DNA of 8,311 bases from the NCBI GenBank assembly GCA_041666965.1, contig JBAYFX010000039.1:1-8311 (forward strand). The letters are read 5' to 3'. Made by a program: the position numbers and the translations under genes. Shown piece by piece: positions 1-6,376 of this stretch. The stretch's first letter is position 1. Every line of letters starts with the position of its first letter. Below the pieces are notes generated by a model. That model ran no database searches. It worked only from the letters and a program-made list of their open reading frames with translations, and was not told the DNA's origin. This stretch comes from JBAYFX01 sp041666965 (GTDB lineage: Bacteria > Patescibacteriota > Microgenomatia > UBA12405).

Positions 1-1146
1 AATTCTACGTTCTGCTAATTCTCTTTCCAGTCTTAACTCCGAATTCCCAGTTCCCTTAAATTCTTCAAATACCAAATCATCCATTTTAGACCCAGTGTCT
101 ACCAAAGCTGTTCCAATTATCGTTAACGATCCTCCGTTCTCAATTTTCCGAGCAGCCCCAAAGAATCGTTTACTTGGGTACAACGCTGCCGGGTCAAAAC
201 CTCCTGACAAAGTTCGACCAGATGTAGGAATAGCCAAATTGTAAGCTCGTGCCAAACGAGTAATTGAATCAAATACAATAAACACATCTTTTCCCATTTC
301 TACCAATCTTTTAGCCCGTTCAATTGCTATTTCTGCCGCTTTTGTTTGATCCTCTGGTTTTTGGTCAAAATGTGATGCTACCACTTCACCTTTAATAAAC
401 CTTTGCATATCAGTCACTTCTTCTGGACGTTCCCCTACTAACACCGCCATCAAGTGAACATTGGGATAATTTTTAGCTACCCCGTCAGCAATTTCTTTAA
501 GCAAAGTAGTTTTACCGGCTTTTGGCGGCGACACAATCATCCCTCTTTGACCAAACCCAACAGGAGAGAACAAGTCAATTATCCGAGTCGATACAATGTT
601 TGTTTCAGTTTCCAGCTTTAATTGCTGTAAAGGATAAATCGGAACTAAATCCCTAAAATCCACTCTTTTCACCGCTTCCCGCACTTCTTCGTCATTGACC
701 CTGTTAAGCTTAACCATCGCCCAGTGTTTTTCTGACTCTTTTGGCGCTTTAGCCCAACCCGTTATCATATCCCCCATCCTTAGACCATATCTGCGTATTA
801 TCATTGATGGCAAATAAGCATCTTTGGGGGTGGGAGTAAACTTGGGCCGAATCATACCTGAACCGTCGGGTAATAGATCTAAACATCCCACAATTTGTTC
901 AACCCCTGTCATGGGCGGAGGTGTCATAATCCTTGGAGTTTCATACCTAACTTCAGCTTGCTTAATCACCGGTGTTTTAACTTCTTCAACCACCTTCGTT
1001 ACTTCTTTAATTACCGGAGTTCCCTCTCCGTTACTAATTGGTTTATCAATTTCCACCCTGTTTAAACTAACATCCTGCTTCGATGATGTTTCGGTTGTTT
1101 TAGGCGCCACAACGTCTGGCTCTGTTTTTGCTGTTACTTTTCTCAT
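1..1146 (-). CDS. rho: Transcription termination factor Rho, C-terminus cut off by the window edge
   Basis: This is the hexameric RNA-dependent ATPase/helicase that ends transcription of untranslated RNA. The frame is open from ATG at 1146 to base 1 (382 codons). Alignment by eye to E. coli Rho suggests about 65 C-terminal residues, including the arginine-finger region, lie outside the window. Residues 1 to about 80 are a Lys/Glu/Val/Thr/Pro-rich low-complexity stretch in place of the usual Rho N-terminal helical domain. Residues 83-125 match the cold-shock-like RNA-binding fold. ATPase motifs are clear: Walker A SPPKAGKTT (206-214), GERPEEVTDMQR (238-249, catalytic Glu about 239), Walker B-like FIVFDSITRLARAYN (289-303), Q-loop SGRTLSGG and R-loop DTGSKMDD. 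The RNP1-like motif reads DGSGMIR (94-100), where E. coli has DGFGFLR, so two RNA-stacking aromatic residues are replaced. No Shine-Dalgarno sequence precedes the start; the upstream sequence is TTTAAATATAAAAA. The gene follows the dockerin gene by 84 bases. Identity is very secure. Confidence 0.97.
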   Translation of the reverse strand, partial: MRKVTAKTEPDVVAPKTTETSSKQDVSLNRVEIDKPISNGEGTPVIKEVTKVVEEVKTPVIKQAEVRYETPRIMTPPPMTGVEQIVGCLDLLPDGSGMIRPKFTPTPKDAYLPSMIIRRYGLRMGDMITGWAKAPKESEKHWAMVKLNRVNDEEVREAVKRVDFRDLVPIYPLQQLKLETETNIVSTRIIDLFSPVGFGQRGMIVSPPKAGKTTLLKEIADGVAKNYPNVHLMAVLVGERPEEVTDMQRFIKGEVVASHFDQKPEDQTKAAEIAIERAKRLVEMGKDVFIVFDSITRLARAYNLAIPTSGRTLSGGFDPAALYPSKRFFGAARKIENGGSLTIIGTALVDTGSKMDDLVFEEFKGTGNSELRLERELAERRI

Positions 1147-1230
1147 TTTTTATATTTAAACCGTACCGACCGCCTCAAACTTAGCGCAACGTGTCGGGAA
1201 ATTAATCTCTTAAAACTAGTAAATTGTAAA

Positions 1231-2955
1231 TTAAACACTCTGGTTTGTCAAATAAGCAGATTTCCAAACCCCAAAATCATTCAGATCAACTTTTCCATCG
1301 CCGTAAAAATCAGCCGTTTTTCCTGTCTCTGTTACAAATTCCGTTTTCCATATTCCCAAGTCAATCAAATCTACCCGCCCGTCTCCATTCGCGTCCCCCA
1401 CCATCTTGTCCAATCCCGCCCCTTGAGCCACAACCAAAGGCTTAGCTGCATTTATCCGAATCAAATCAGCGATTCTTTTATACTGATCAGCTGTAATTCC
1501 CGCCCTCTGATAATAATCATTTTGCAAACACATAAATGAAATTGGTACATAAAAATTACTTCTCTGGTTTGTATTTATCGCATCCATTTTTTCCGAATCT
1601 ACTGTGTACAACAACGCCTCATAAATTACACTTGCCGGGTTCTGGACCGGCTCTGCTTGGCTAGCAGTCCCAAATCCTCCCGGCTCAAATCCCACCTTAG
1701 TAATATTAGCCACTGATGCCAATTTCTGATGGTAACTCAACCCACCCCGAAATATCTGACTTGTTTCCCAATTAAACACAGATCCGGTTTGATACTTCCA
1801 TCCCTCCCCGCTATCAATCGCCATCTGGCCTAAACCATCGTCTATCACCTCAATTTCCCTCAATTCTTGTCCAATTCCCTCAATCGATACCCAATAAGAA
1901 TAACTCATATAGAGCGAAGAAGCCGGAAAACTAAATGTCCACATCTGCCACTCTCCAGACTGACTCACTTTCGTATTATTACTTTCTGCCCACTTATTTC
2001 CTATTTGTCCGTTGTTATCCTTATATATCACCATTTTCATATTAGAACTTATAGTCTCAACCGACTTAATTTTCGTTTTTGCCTGAATAATATTTCTAGC
2101 CTCATTGTTGGTAAATCTCATCGCCATCTTTTGTCCGTTAACAGCTGTCCACCTTCCTCCGTTTTTCATTTTATAAACCGGCAGTACTGCGTTTGTAACC
2201 TCATTCCATCCGTTCCACTTTAACCACACTTTATTGCCATATTTAGAGCTCACCTGGTCTACCACTGGGTTAAACACGTTCCCGTTTAATAACAACCCAT
2301 TTCCTAGCTGCAATACCACCGGTTTAAAGTCTCCAAAGTGCTTTACATACATGTCAACAATTCTCATAACTGTTTGGATATATAACTGGTCAGTGTAACC
2401 AGGAAACATATTTACGTTGTAGTTGGAACCTCCACCTCCCGTCAACATTTCCCCATTTGGTCCACCTCCCATCATATTAATTGCTGTTAATTTATCCCGA
2501 AATTTATATGCCACTGAAGTAGGATCATCATAATGCTTCCTTACCTGTCCAAGCAGTTTGTCTAAAGCTACCAAATAATTCTCATTCCAAGGAATAAATG
2601 CCGATCTTTTTGACGATATGGTCACATATCCATAAACATCATTTTTTGTCCATTCCGGGACACTGGCCACCATACCCGTTTGAACATCAAGCCAATAACT
2701 GGCTTTTGGCCAAGTTGCTAGCTGGCTAGCTAGCATGTTATCCCCCTCACTAAAATCATATACCCCTTGTTTAGCTTCAATTTTTGCCCAATCAAATCCA
2801 CCACCAGCAGCATAAAACCAATTTACCGTTGATTCCCCTAACCCTAAACCGTTTGGTCCTGCCCAGTGACACACCCCCAGTCCTCCCTCCAAAGCCAAAG
2901 AGTGCTCCCCAGCCGCCAACCAGACTATCACCACTAACATCATCCACTTTTTCAT
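1231..2955 (-). CDS. Secreted TIM-barrel glycoside-hydrolase-like protein with C-terminal dockerin
   Basis: The 574-residue product is exported. A signal peptide (MKK, hydrophobic core 4-15) has a plausible SLA cleavage site after residue 21. Residues 25-130 resemble the N-terminal half of clan-A glycoside hydrolases, with FDWAKIEAKQGVYDFSEGD (54-72) like the 'W..iEp.kGvYdFs..D' strand of GH42-type enzymes. Possible catalytic acids are E169 (GPNGE) and E424 (VGFEPGG), but this is inference. Residues about 265-372 are rich in alternating beta-type sequence and may be an inserted beta-sandwich. Residues 519-570 are a type I dockerin. Its first calcium loop is D521-N523-D525-D532. Its second is D549-Y551-D553-D560, with Tyr at a position normally Asn or Asp. 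No cohesin is visible in the window. The start is supported by the signal peptide and a weak AAGG 11 bases upstream. The gene is monocistronic-looking, flanked by a long leader region. The dockerin call is strong; enzyme activity is unproven and the barrel could be a non-catalytic binding module. Confidence 0.85.
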   Translation of the reverse strand: MKKWMMLVVIVWLAAGEHSLALEGGLGVCHWAGPNGLGLGESTVNWFYAAGGGFDWAKIEAKQGVYDFSEGDNMLASQLATWPKASYWLDVQTGMVASVPEWTKNDVYGYVTISSKRSAFIPWNENYLVALDKLLGQVRKHYDDPTSVAYKFRDKLTAINMMGGGPNGEMLTGGGGSNYNVNMFPGYTDQLYIQTVMRIVDMYVKHFGDFKPVVLQLGNGLLLNGNVFNPVVDQVSSKYGNKVWLKWNGWNEVTNAVLPVYKMKNGGRWTAVNGQKMAMRFTNNEARNIIQAKTKIKSVETISSNMKMVIYKDNNGQIGNKWAESNNTKVSQSGEWQMWTFSFPASSLYMSYSYWVSIEGIGQELREIEVIDDGLGQMAIDSGEGWKYQTGSVFNWETSQIFRGGLSYHQKLASVANITKVGFEPGGFGTASQAEPVQNPASVIYEALLYTVDSEKMDAINTNQRSNFYVPISFMCLQNDYYQRAGITADQYKRIADLIRINAAKPLVVAQGAGLDKMVGDANGDGRVDLIDLGIWKTEFVTETGKTADFYGDGKVDLNDFGVWKSAYLTNQSV

Positions 2956-2984
2956 AATTTATCTTACCTTATTTGACTTTGACA

Positions 2985-3013
2985 TTTATAGCCTTCAAAC
3001 CCTGAATCGTAAA
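2985..3013 (-). promoter_or_regulatory. Candidate promoter of the dockerin gene
   Basis: On the minus strand, TTTACG (-35, 4 of 6 consensus) and TATAAA (-10, 5 of 6) are separated by exactly 17 bases. Transcription would start near 2978 and give a leader of about 23 bases carrying the weak AAGG ribosome site. In AT-rich sequence such matches occur by chance, so the support comes mainly from spacing and position. Confidence 0.4.
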
Positions 3014-3102
3014 ATAAGAAAGACAATGTTATCCATTTTCAACTCGGCTTTATTATCTTTTACAATTACCCTCACACTCTATTCCTACCACTCACTATAG
3101 AA

Positions 3103-3249
3103 AGCGACAGACCTGCCCCCTCTGTCGCTCTCAACACTAAGCCCAAAAGTTGTCTTGACTTTTGGTCCTAAAAACCCTATCTTTAAAGGGAAGAAACAAC
3201 CCTATTCGTGTTCCACCTGCTTTTGAGAATATCGATAAGGTTGTTTCTT
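3103..3249 (-). ncRNA. Candidate structured RNA or structured leader (hairpin cluster)
   Basis: Four inverted repeats follow one another. (1) 3191-3208 pairs with 3233-3249: 17 pairs, one bulge at 3206, a 24-base apical loop. (2) 3175-3178 pairs with 3187-3190: a weak 4 bp stem. (3) 3143-3150 pairs with 3158-3165: 8 bp, 7-base loop. (4) 3103-3111 pairs with 3121-3129: 9 bp perfect, 9-base loop, G-rich on the minus strand. In the long stem the only imperfect pair (3202/3238) is G-U in minus-strand RNA but C-A in plus-strand RNA, which favours a minus-strand transcript. However, the plus strand has T5-G-T5 straight after the long stem, so a plus-strand terminator is an alternative. The last hairpin, followed by TTTC on the minus strand, could be a weak terminator for radA. 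It matches no RNA family I recognise. Confidence 0.35.
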
Positions 3250-3258
3250 TTTTTGTTT

Positions 3259-3381
3259 TTATATAAGTATTTTTGACCTAAGTCTACGTAATTTCGAAAA
3301 CTGATCTTCTTCCCAACTCCTATCTTTTCTGGCCCCACTCAGTCTTTTTTTTATTCTCTCCCAGCTCAACTTCAATTTCAT
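3259..3381 (-). CDS. Doubtful small ORF, 40 residues, highly basic
   Basis: An ATG at 3381 opens a 40-codon frame ending in TAA at 3259. The peptide begins MKLKLSWERIKKRLSG, has about half charged residues, mostly Lys and Arg, and no Cys, His or Pro. It could form an amphipathic helix. It lies alone between radA and the hairpin cluster, whose first stem starts 10 bases after its stop. Against it: no convincing Shine-Dalgarno sequence (upstream GGTAGTGGTAGACTGAATT), AT-rich composition that favours Lys codons by chance, and no recognised family. It could be a leader peptide for the hairpin region, or noise. Confidence 0.18.
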   Translation of the reverse strand: MKLKLSWERIKKRLSGARKDRSWEEDQFSKLRRLRSKILI

Positions 3382-3596
3382 AATTCAGTCTACCACTACC
3401 CTCTTATTTTGGCCATATCCTATATTTATTTAATGTCTAAGTTGTCTATATCCGTATAATATTTATTTGTGGAATATGAGTTGGAAATAAGCACTTACTC
3501 ACCAATTTCACTGATTGTGGAAAACCATTTTATTGTAAAAATTTATCCCTTCACCAAATCCTCTCCAAACAACGTTTTAGTACCTCCCTATACTTT

Positions 3597-4934
3597 TTAC
3601 TCTGCTAAAAACTTTTTTATTTCTCCTATTTTTGTCACCTCCACCAGTTCTCTCCCCAACGCTCTGGCTTCACTTTTTCGCTTTTCCATATTTCTTACTT
3701 TTTTAACCCCACCCAACAAACTCACCTCCCCCACCAACGCTACTCTATTCCCTCCCCCAATCGGTTTGTTTTTGTAAGAACTATAAATCGCCCCAACAAT
3801 TGCCAAATCGGCTCCAGTATCACTAATCCGAATTCCCCCCGCTACGGCTACCACAACATCAAATTTATATAGCGGTACTCCCAAAACTTTTTGAGTTACC
3901 GCCACCAAAATCTGACCCCTATTAAAATCAATCCCCGAAAATACCCTCCTCGGGGCTGGACTAAAACTTTCAGTCACCAAAGCCTGAACTTCAATTGCCA
4001 TCGGTCTACTTCCTTCCATAACAATACTCACACCCGACCCCACTCCCTCCCCATCTTCTGTTAAATTAATTTTGTCACCCCCCATTTCCACCAATCCCTT
4101 TTCTCCCATCCGAAATACACCCACCTCATCCGCCGCTCCAAATCTGTTCTTGGTCCCCTGCAAAATTCTCAGTTCTGTATTCTTCTCACCCTCAAAGTAA
4201 AGAACCACATCCACCATGTGCTCCAACATTTTCGGCCCGGCTATCTCCCCTTCTTTTGTCACATGTCCCAAAAGTATAATCGCCACTCCACTACTTTTTG
4301 CTAATTTCAATAATCTCAGAGTTACTTCCCGTATTTGACTCGGACTTCCTGCCAACCCACTCACCCCTTCGGCTCTCATCACCTGAACCGAGTCTACTAG
4401 CACCAAATCGTACACATCTTTTACTCTCTGCTCCATCGCCTCTAAATCGTCTATATTATTTGTTTCCAACACTTCTATCTTTTCCTGCTTACCTCCAAGT
4501 CGCCTCACCCGTAATGCCACTTGGCTGGCCGTTTCTTCCCCGTCCACGTACAAAACTTTTTTATCCGTCATTAAATTTATTGCTGCCTGAGTCACCAAGG
4601 TACTTTTACCTACTCCCGGCTCACCCGCCAACAATATTAAGCTTCCCCGAACAACTCCTTTTCCCAATACTCTGTCAAATTCCCTTATGTTGGTACTAAT
4701 ATAACTATTTGAATTATTGTCTTCAAAACTAATGTCCCCCAAATTAATCACTTTTATCTTTGTGATACCGTTCTGTCCTCCACCACTTTTACCGCTTTTC
4801 GTGTTTTGTACTTTTGGTGCTTCTTTTAAACTATTCCACTCACCACATGCCGGACACTGACCCTGCCATTTATTAAACTCATTTCCACAATTAGAACACA
4901 CAAACACTATTTCATTTTTACTTTTCACTAACAC
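3597..4934 (-). CDS. radA: DNA repair/recombination protein RadA (Sms)
   Basis: RadA is a RecA-related, DnaB-like branch-migration ATPase acting in recombination and repair. All family landmarks are present in 445 residues, close to the usual 450-460: an N-terminal zinc finger (C13, C16, C27, C30), a poorly conserved linker (about 35-65), the RecA core with Walker A GEPGVGKST (104-112), Walker B DLVLVDS (176-182), the diagnostic KNRFG motif (262-266), and a C-terminal Lon-like domain (about 295-445) without need for protease activity. The start is GTG. Two in-frame GTGs exist, at 4934 and 4928. A TAGAAT box occupies 4935-4940 immediately before the first, so if that is the -10 element the true start is 4928 and the protein is two residues shorter. 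No Shine-Dalgarno sequence is seen. It lies 154 bases after the DUF1015 gene. Very secure identity. Confidence 0.98.
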   Translation of the reverse strand: MLVKSKNEIVFVCSNCGNEFNKWQGQCPACGEWNSLKEAPKVQNTKSGKSGGGQNGITKIKVINLGDISFEDNNSNSYISTNIREFDRVLGKGVVRGSLILLAGEPGVGKSTLVTQAAINLMTDKKVLYVDGEETASQVALRVRRLGGKQEKIEVLETNNIDDLEAMEQRVKDVYDLVLVDSVQVMRAEGVSGLAGSPSQIREVTLRLLKLAKSSGVAIILLGHVTKEGEIAGPKMLEHMVDVVLYFEGEKNTELRILQGTKNRFGAADEVGVFRMGEKGLVEMGGDKINLTEDGEGVGSGVSIVMEGSRPMAIEVQALVTESFSPAPRRVFSGIDFNRGQILVAVTQKVLGVPLYKFDVVVAVAGGIRISDTGADLAIVGAIYSSYKNKPIGGGNRVALVGEVSLLGGVKKVRNMEKRKSEARALGRELVEVTKIGEIKKFLAE

Positions 4935-4963
4935 ATTCTACCACTTCGGGTTTTATTTGTGTA
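4935..4963 (-). promoter_or_regulatory. Candidate radA promoter giving a leaderless mRNA
   Basis: On the minus strand TACACA (4 of 6) and TAGAAT (5 of 6) are 17 bases apart. The -10 box ends 6 bases before the GTG at 4928, the normal distance from -10 to +1, so transcription would begin at the start codon itself. The lack of a ribosome binding site before radA fits this. Confidence 0.4.
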
Positions 4964-5007
4964 TTTATTAGATTTTATGTTCCCCACCTTCAATTGGCAT
5001 ATCTAAA

Positions 5008-5034
5008 TTTATACCCCAAATAGATTTTTGTCAA
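5008..5034 (-). promoter_or_regulatory. Second candidate radA promoter with perfect -35
   Basis: The minus strand carries a perfect TTGACA (5029-5034) and TATAAA (5008-5013), but the spacer is 15 bases, shorter than the optimal 17. A weaker -10 (TAAATT) fits 17. It would give radA a leader of about 75 bases. It is in the gap after the DUF1015 gene and may be the main radA promoter, with the proximal box an alternative. Confidence 0.35.
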
Positions 5035-5088
5035 TTCCAAGGCCTTAAGTAAAGCCGTCTTAAATTAGCGCCTACCTAAGGTATATTT

Positions 5089-6318
5089 TTACCTAATTTT
5101 TCTTGCTTCTAAGTAAAACCTCTTCTCTTGAGGCTCCCCCATTGAAAATGTTTTCCTAGGCAATGCTCCATCCTTTTCTACTGCAGGAAACAATTCCTCC
5201 TTTTTTAAAGTTGGCAATAAAAATCCCACATTGCCAACACTACTAGCTAGTTTCTCAACCGCAAGTACCCCATGTACATAATCAATTTTTACCCCCTCAT
5301 GTGTAGCCAGATATTCATCCAACATAATCTGTAAATTGCCTACTGTCAACTGACTCCACATCTCCCTTAATCTTATTGTCTTCTTAATTCCACTACTTAT
5401 CACTTCCATTTCCGCCCCCTCCCCGCTTAAATATTTTTCCAAATCCACCTCATCAACTCCAAACAAAACTCTATGAATTGGCTCAAACTCCAAAGCACTG
5501 TCATGAATATTCACCAACTCCACCATTGCAAAGCGCGCCGGATGAGTTACCTTCTCTTCTTCACTCAGTGTAACCTTGACCCGTTCCCAATGTGCCTTGG
5601 CTGTTGCCATACTATGATTTCCGTCTCCCATGGCGTACAAAAAACCATCCTCTGTAGTTAGTTTCCCTAACTCTTGAGCAATTCTCGCCCACTCAGCTTC
5701 CTCATCAATTCGATACCCTTCTATTTTTCCCCCATTCATCATTAAATCAAAACCATATATCTTTTCCCAGTCCTTGTTCCACACCGGATCAATAACGTCA
5801 TGCTCAGGATCGTCAATTAACACCATAATGTGGGGTAATTCCACTTGGGCATTTTCTCTAATCTCTAATCTCGGGGGAATTCGGCTTTCTACTGTTCCTT
5901 CAGTTGCCCGTATTAAACTTTTAGCACCTTTCTTATAATCATATCTCTCCAAATCCAAGCTTACTACCAATCCTTTTCTGATTTGCCCCTTAGCAGTCCA
6001 CCTTTTTACAGCCACCATACCTTCAAATTTTTCTTCCAGTGTTCCTTCACCCAAATACTGTTCCATTTTTTGATTAATAGCCAAAATCCTTTCTCTTTTA
6101 TCTGAATTTTCTAAAAAAACTTCAGGATAAACCAACCTTAAAGTCGAAGGTGCTTCTCCCACCAATTGATCTACCGACACCCAATATTCCGGTTCACTGG
6201 TAAATTGATCACACGCTACCACCGCCCACTTAGTCATTTCAGTCCCGTCTTTAGGCAATATCACACTTAATACATTTAATCCCACCTCACGAAGTTTTTG
6301 TCTTGTTTCTTCTGTCAT
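5089..6318 (-). CDS. DUF1015 family protein (COG4198), function unknown
   Basis: The 409-residue protein is a full-length member of the DUF1015 family, cytosolic with no signal peptide or membrane segment. Recognisable family features are the N-terminal WAVVACDQFTSEPEYW segment (31-46), RATEGTVESRIPPR (137-150), the hallmark MGDGNHSMATAKAHWE (230-245), PARFAMVELVN...EPIHRVLF (260-286), and the C-terminal PRKTFSMGEPQEKRFYLEAR (388-407). The GDGNHS box is the best candidate for a catalytic or ligand site. The family's reaction is not established. In other bacteria it has been noted near serine-biosynthesis genes, but no such neighbour is present here. The ATG at 6318 has no clear Shine-Dalgarno sequence and lies 15 bases after the S1 terminator. 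A TAGAAT box 5 bases upstream raises the possibility of a leaderless transcript. Family call secure, function unknown. Confidence 0.93.
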   Translation of the reverse strand: MTEETRQKLREVGLNVLSVILPKDGTEMTKWAVVACDQFTSEPEYWVSVDQLVGEAPSTLRLVYPEVFLENSDKRERILAINQKMEQYLGEGTLEEKFEGMVAVKRWTAKGQIRKGLVVSLDLERYDYKKGAKSLIRATEGTVESRIPPRLEIRENAQVELPHIMVLIDDPEHDVIDPVWNKDWEKIYGFDLMMNGGKIEGYRIDEEAEWARIAQELGKLTTEDGFLYAMGDGNHSMATAKAHWERVKVTLSEEEKVTHPARFAMVELVNIHDSALEFEPIHRVLFGVDEVDLEKYLSGEGAEMEVISSGIKKTIRLREMWSQLTVGNLQIMLDEYLATHEGVKIDYVHGVLAVEKLASSVGNVGFLLPTLKKEELFPAVEKDGALPRKTFSMGEPQEKRFYLEARKIR

Positions 6319-6323
6319 TGCCT

Positions 6324-6329
6324 ATTCTA
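6324..6329 (-). promoter_or_regulatory. Candidate -10 box of the DUF1015 gene
   Basis: TAGAAT on the minus strand lies 5 bases before the ATG at 6318, at the spacing expected if transcription starts on the start codon. The same hexamer precedes radA. No acceptable -35 exists at 16-18 bases, where the S1 terminator stem lies, so the call is weak. Confidence 0.28.
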
Positions 6330-6333
6330 CACT

Positions 6334-6358
6334 AAAAACCCCGGCCTTCGCCGGGGTT
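6334..6358 (-). terminator. Intrinsic terminator after rpsA
   Basis: On the minus strand a perfect 9 bp GC-rich stem, AACCCCGGC / GCCGGGGTT, with a GAAG loop runs into five T residues (the last two stem bases belong to the T run). It lies 18 bases after the S1 stop codon. This is the strongest terminator in the window. Confidence 0.9.
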
Positions 6359-6376
6359 CAAATCTATCACTACTAC

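Larger units (their letters stand above)
2956..3596. other. 641-base intergenic region between radA and the dockerin gene
   Basis: This is the only long stretch without a secure gene. Going along the minus strand from radA, 3382-3596 is AT-rich and shows nothing I can support. 3259-3381 is a doubtful 40-codon ORF, 3103-3249 a cluster of hairpins, and 2985-3013 a candidate promoter. No tRNA, CRISPR or transposase remnant was seen. The region is unusually long compared with the other protein-gene gaps in the window (58 to 154 bases), which itself hints at an RNA or regulatory function. Confidence 0.7.

Noticed and set aside
824..1159. Plus-strand open frame of 111 codons antisense to rho
   Set aside because: It overlaps the well-supported Rho frame, has low-complexity Ser/Thr/Leu-rich content and no family resemblance; it is a shadow frame.
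3207..3218. T-box-like AGGTGGAACACG on the minus strand in the hairpin loop
   Set aside because: It is close to the T-box antiterminator consensus AGGGTGGNACCGCG but two key positions differ. No stem I or terminator switch follows, and no amino-acid gene lies downstream.
3469..3777. Plus-strand open frame of 102 codons crossing the radA 3' end, with TATAAT at 3455-3460 upstream
   Set aside because: The -10-like box has no -35, the frame overlaps RadA, and the peptide is low-complexity; chance in AT-rich sequence is more likely.
4298..4699. Plus-strand open frame of 133 codons antisense to radA
   Set aside because: It is rich in Leu, Ser and Pro, as expected from the complement of this gene, and lies over the RadA ATPase core.
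5041..5056. Hairpin GGCTTT/AAGGCC after the DUF1015 gene as an intrinsic terminator
   Set aside because: The stem is short with a G-U pair and no T run follows; termination there, if any, would need Rho.
6334..6358. S1 terminator as a bidirectional terminator
   Set aside because: On the plus strand the stem is followed by CAAA, with no T run, so it works only for the minus strand.
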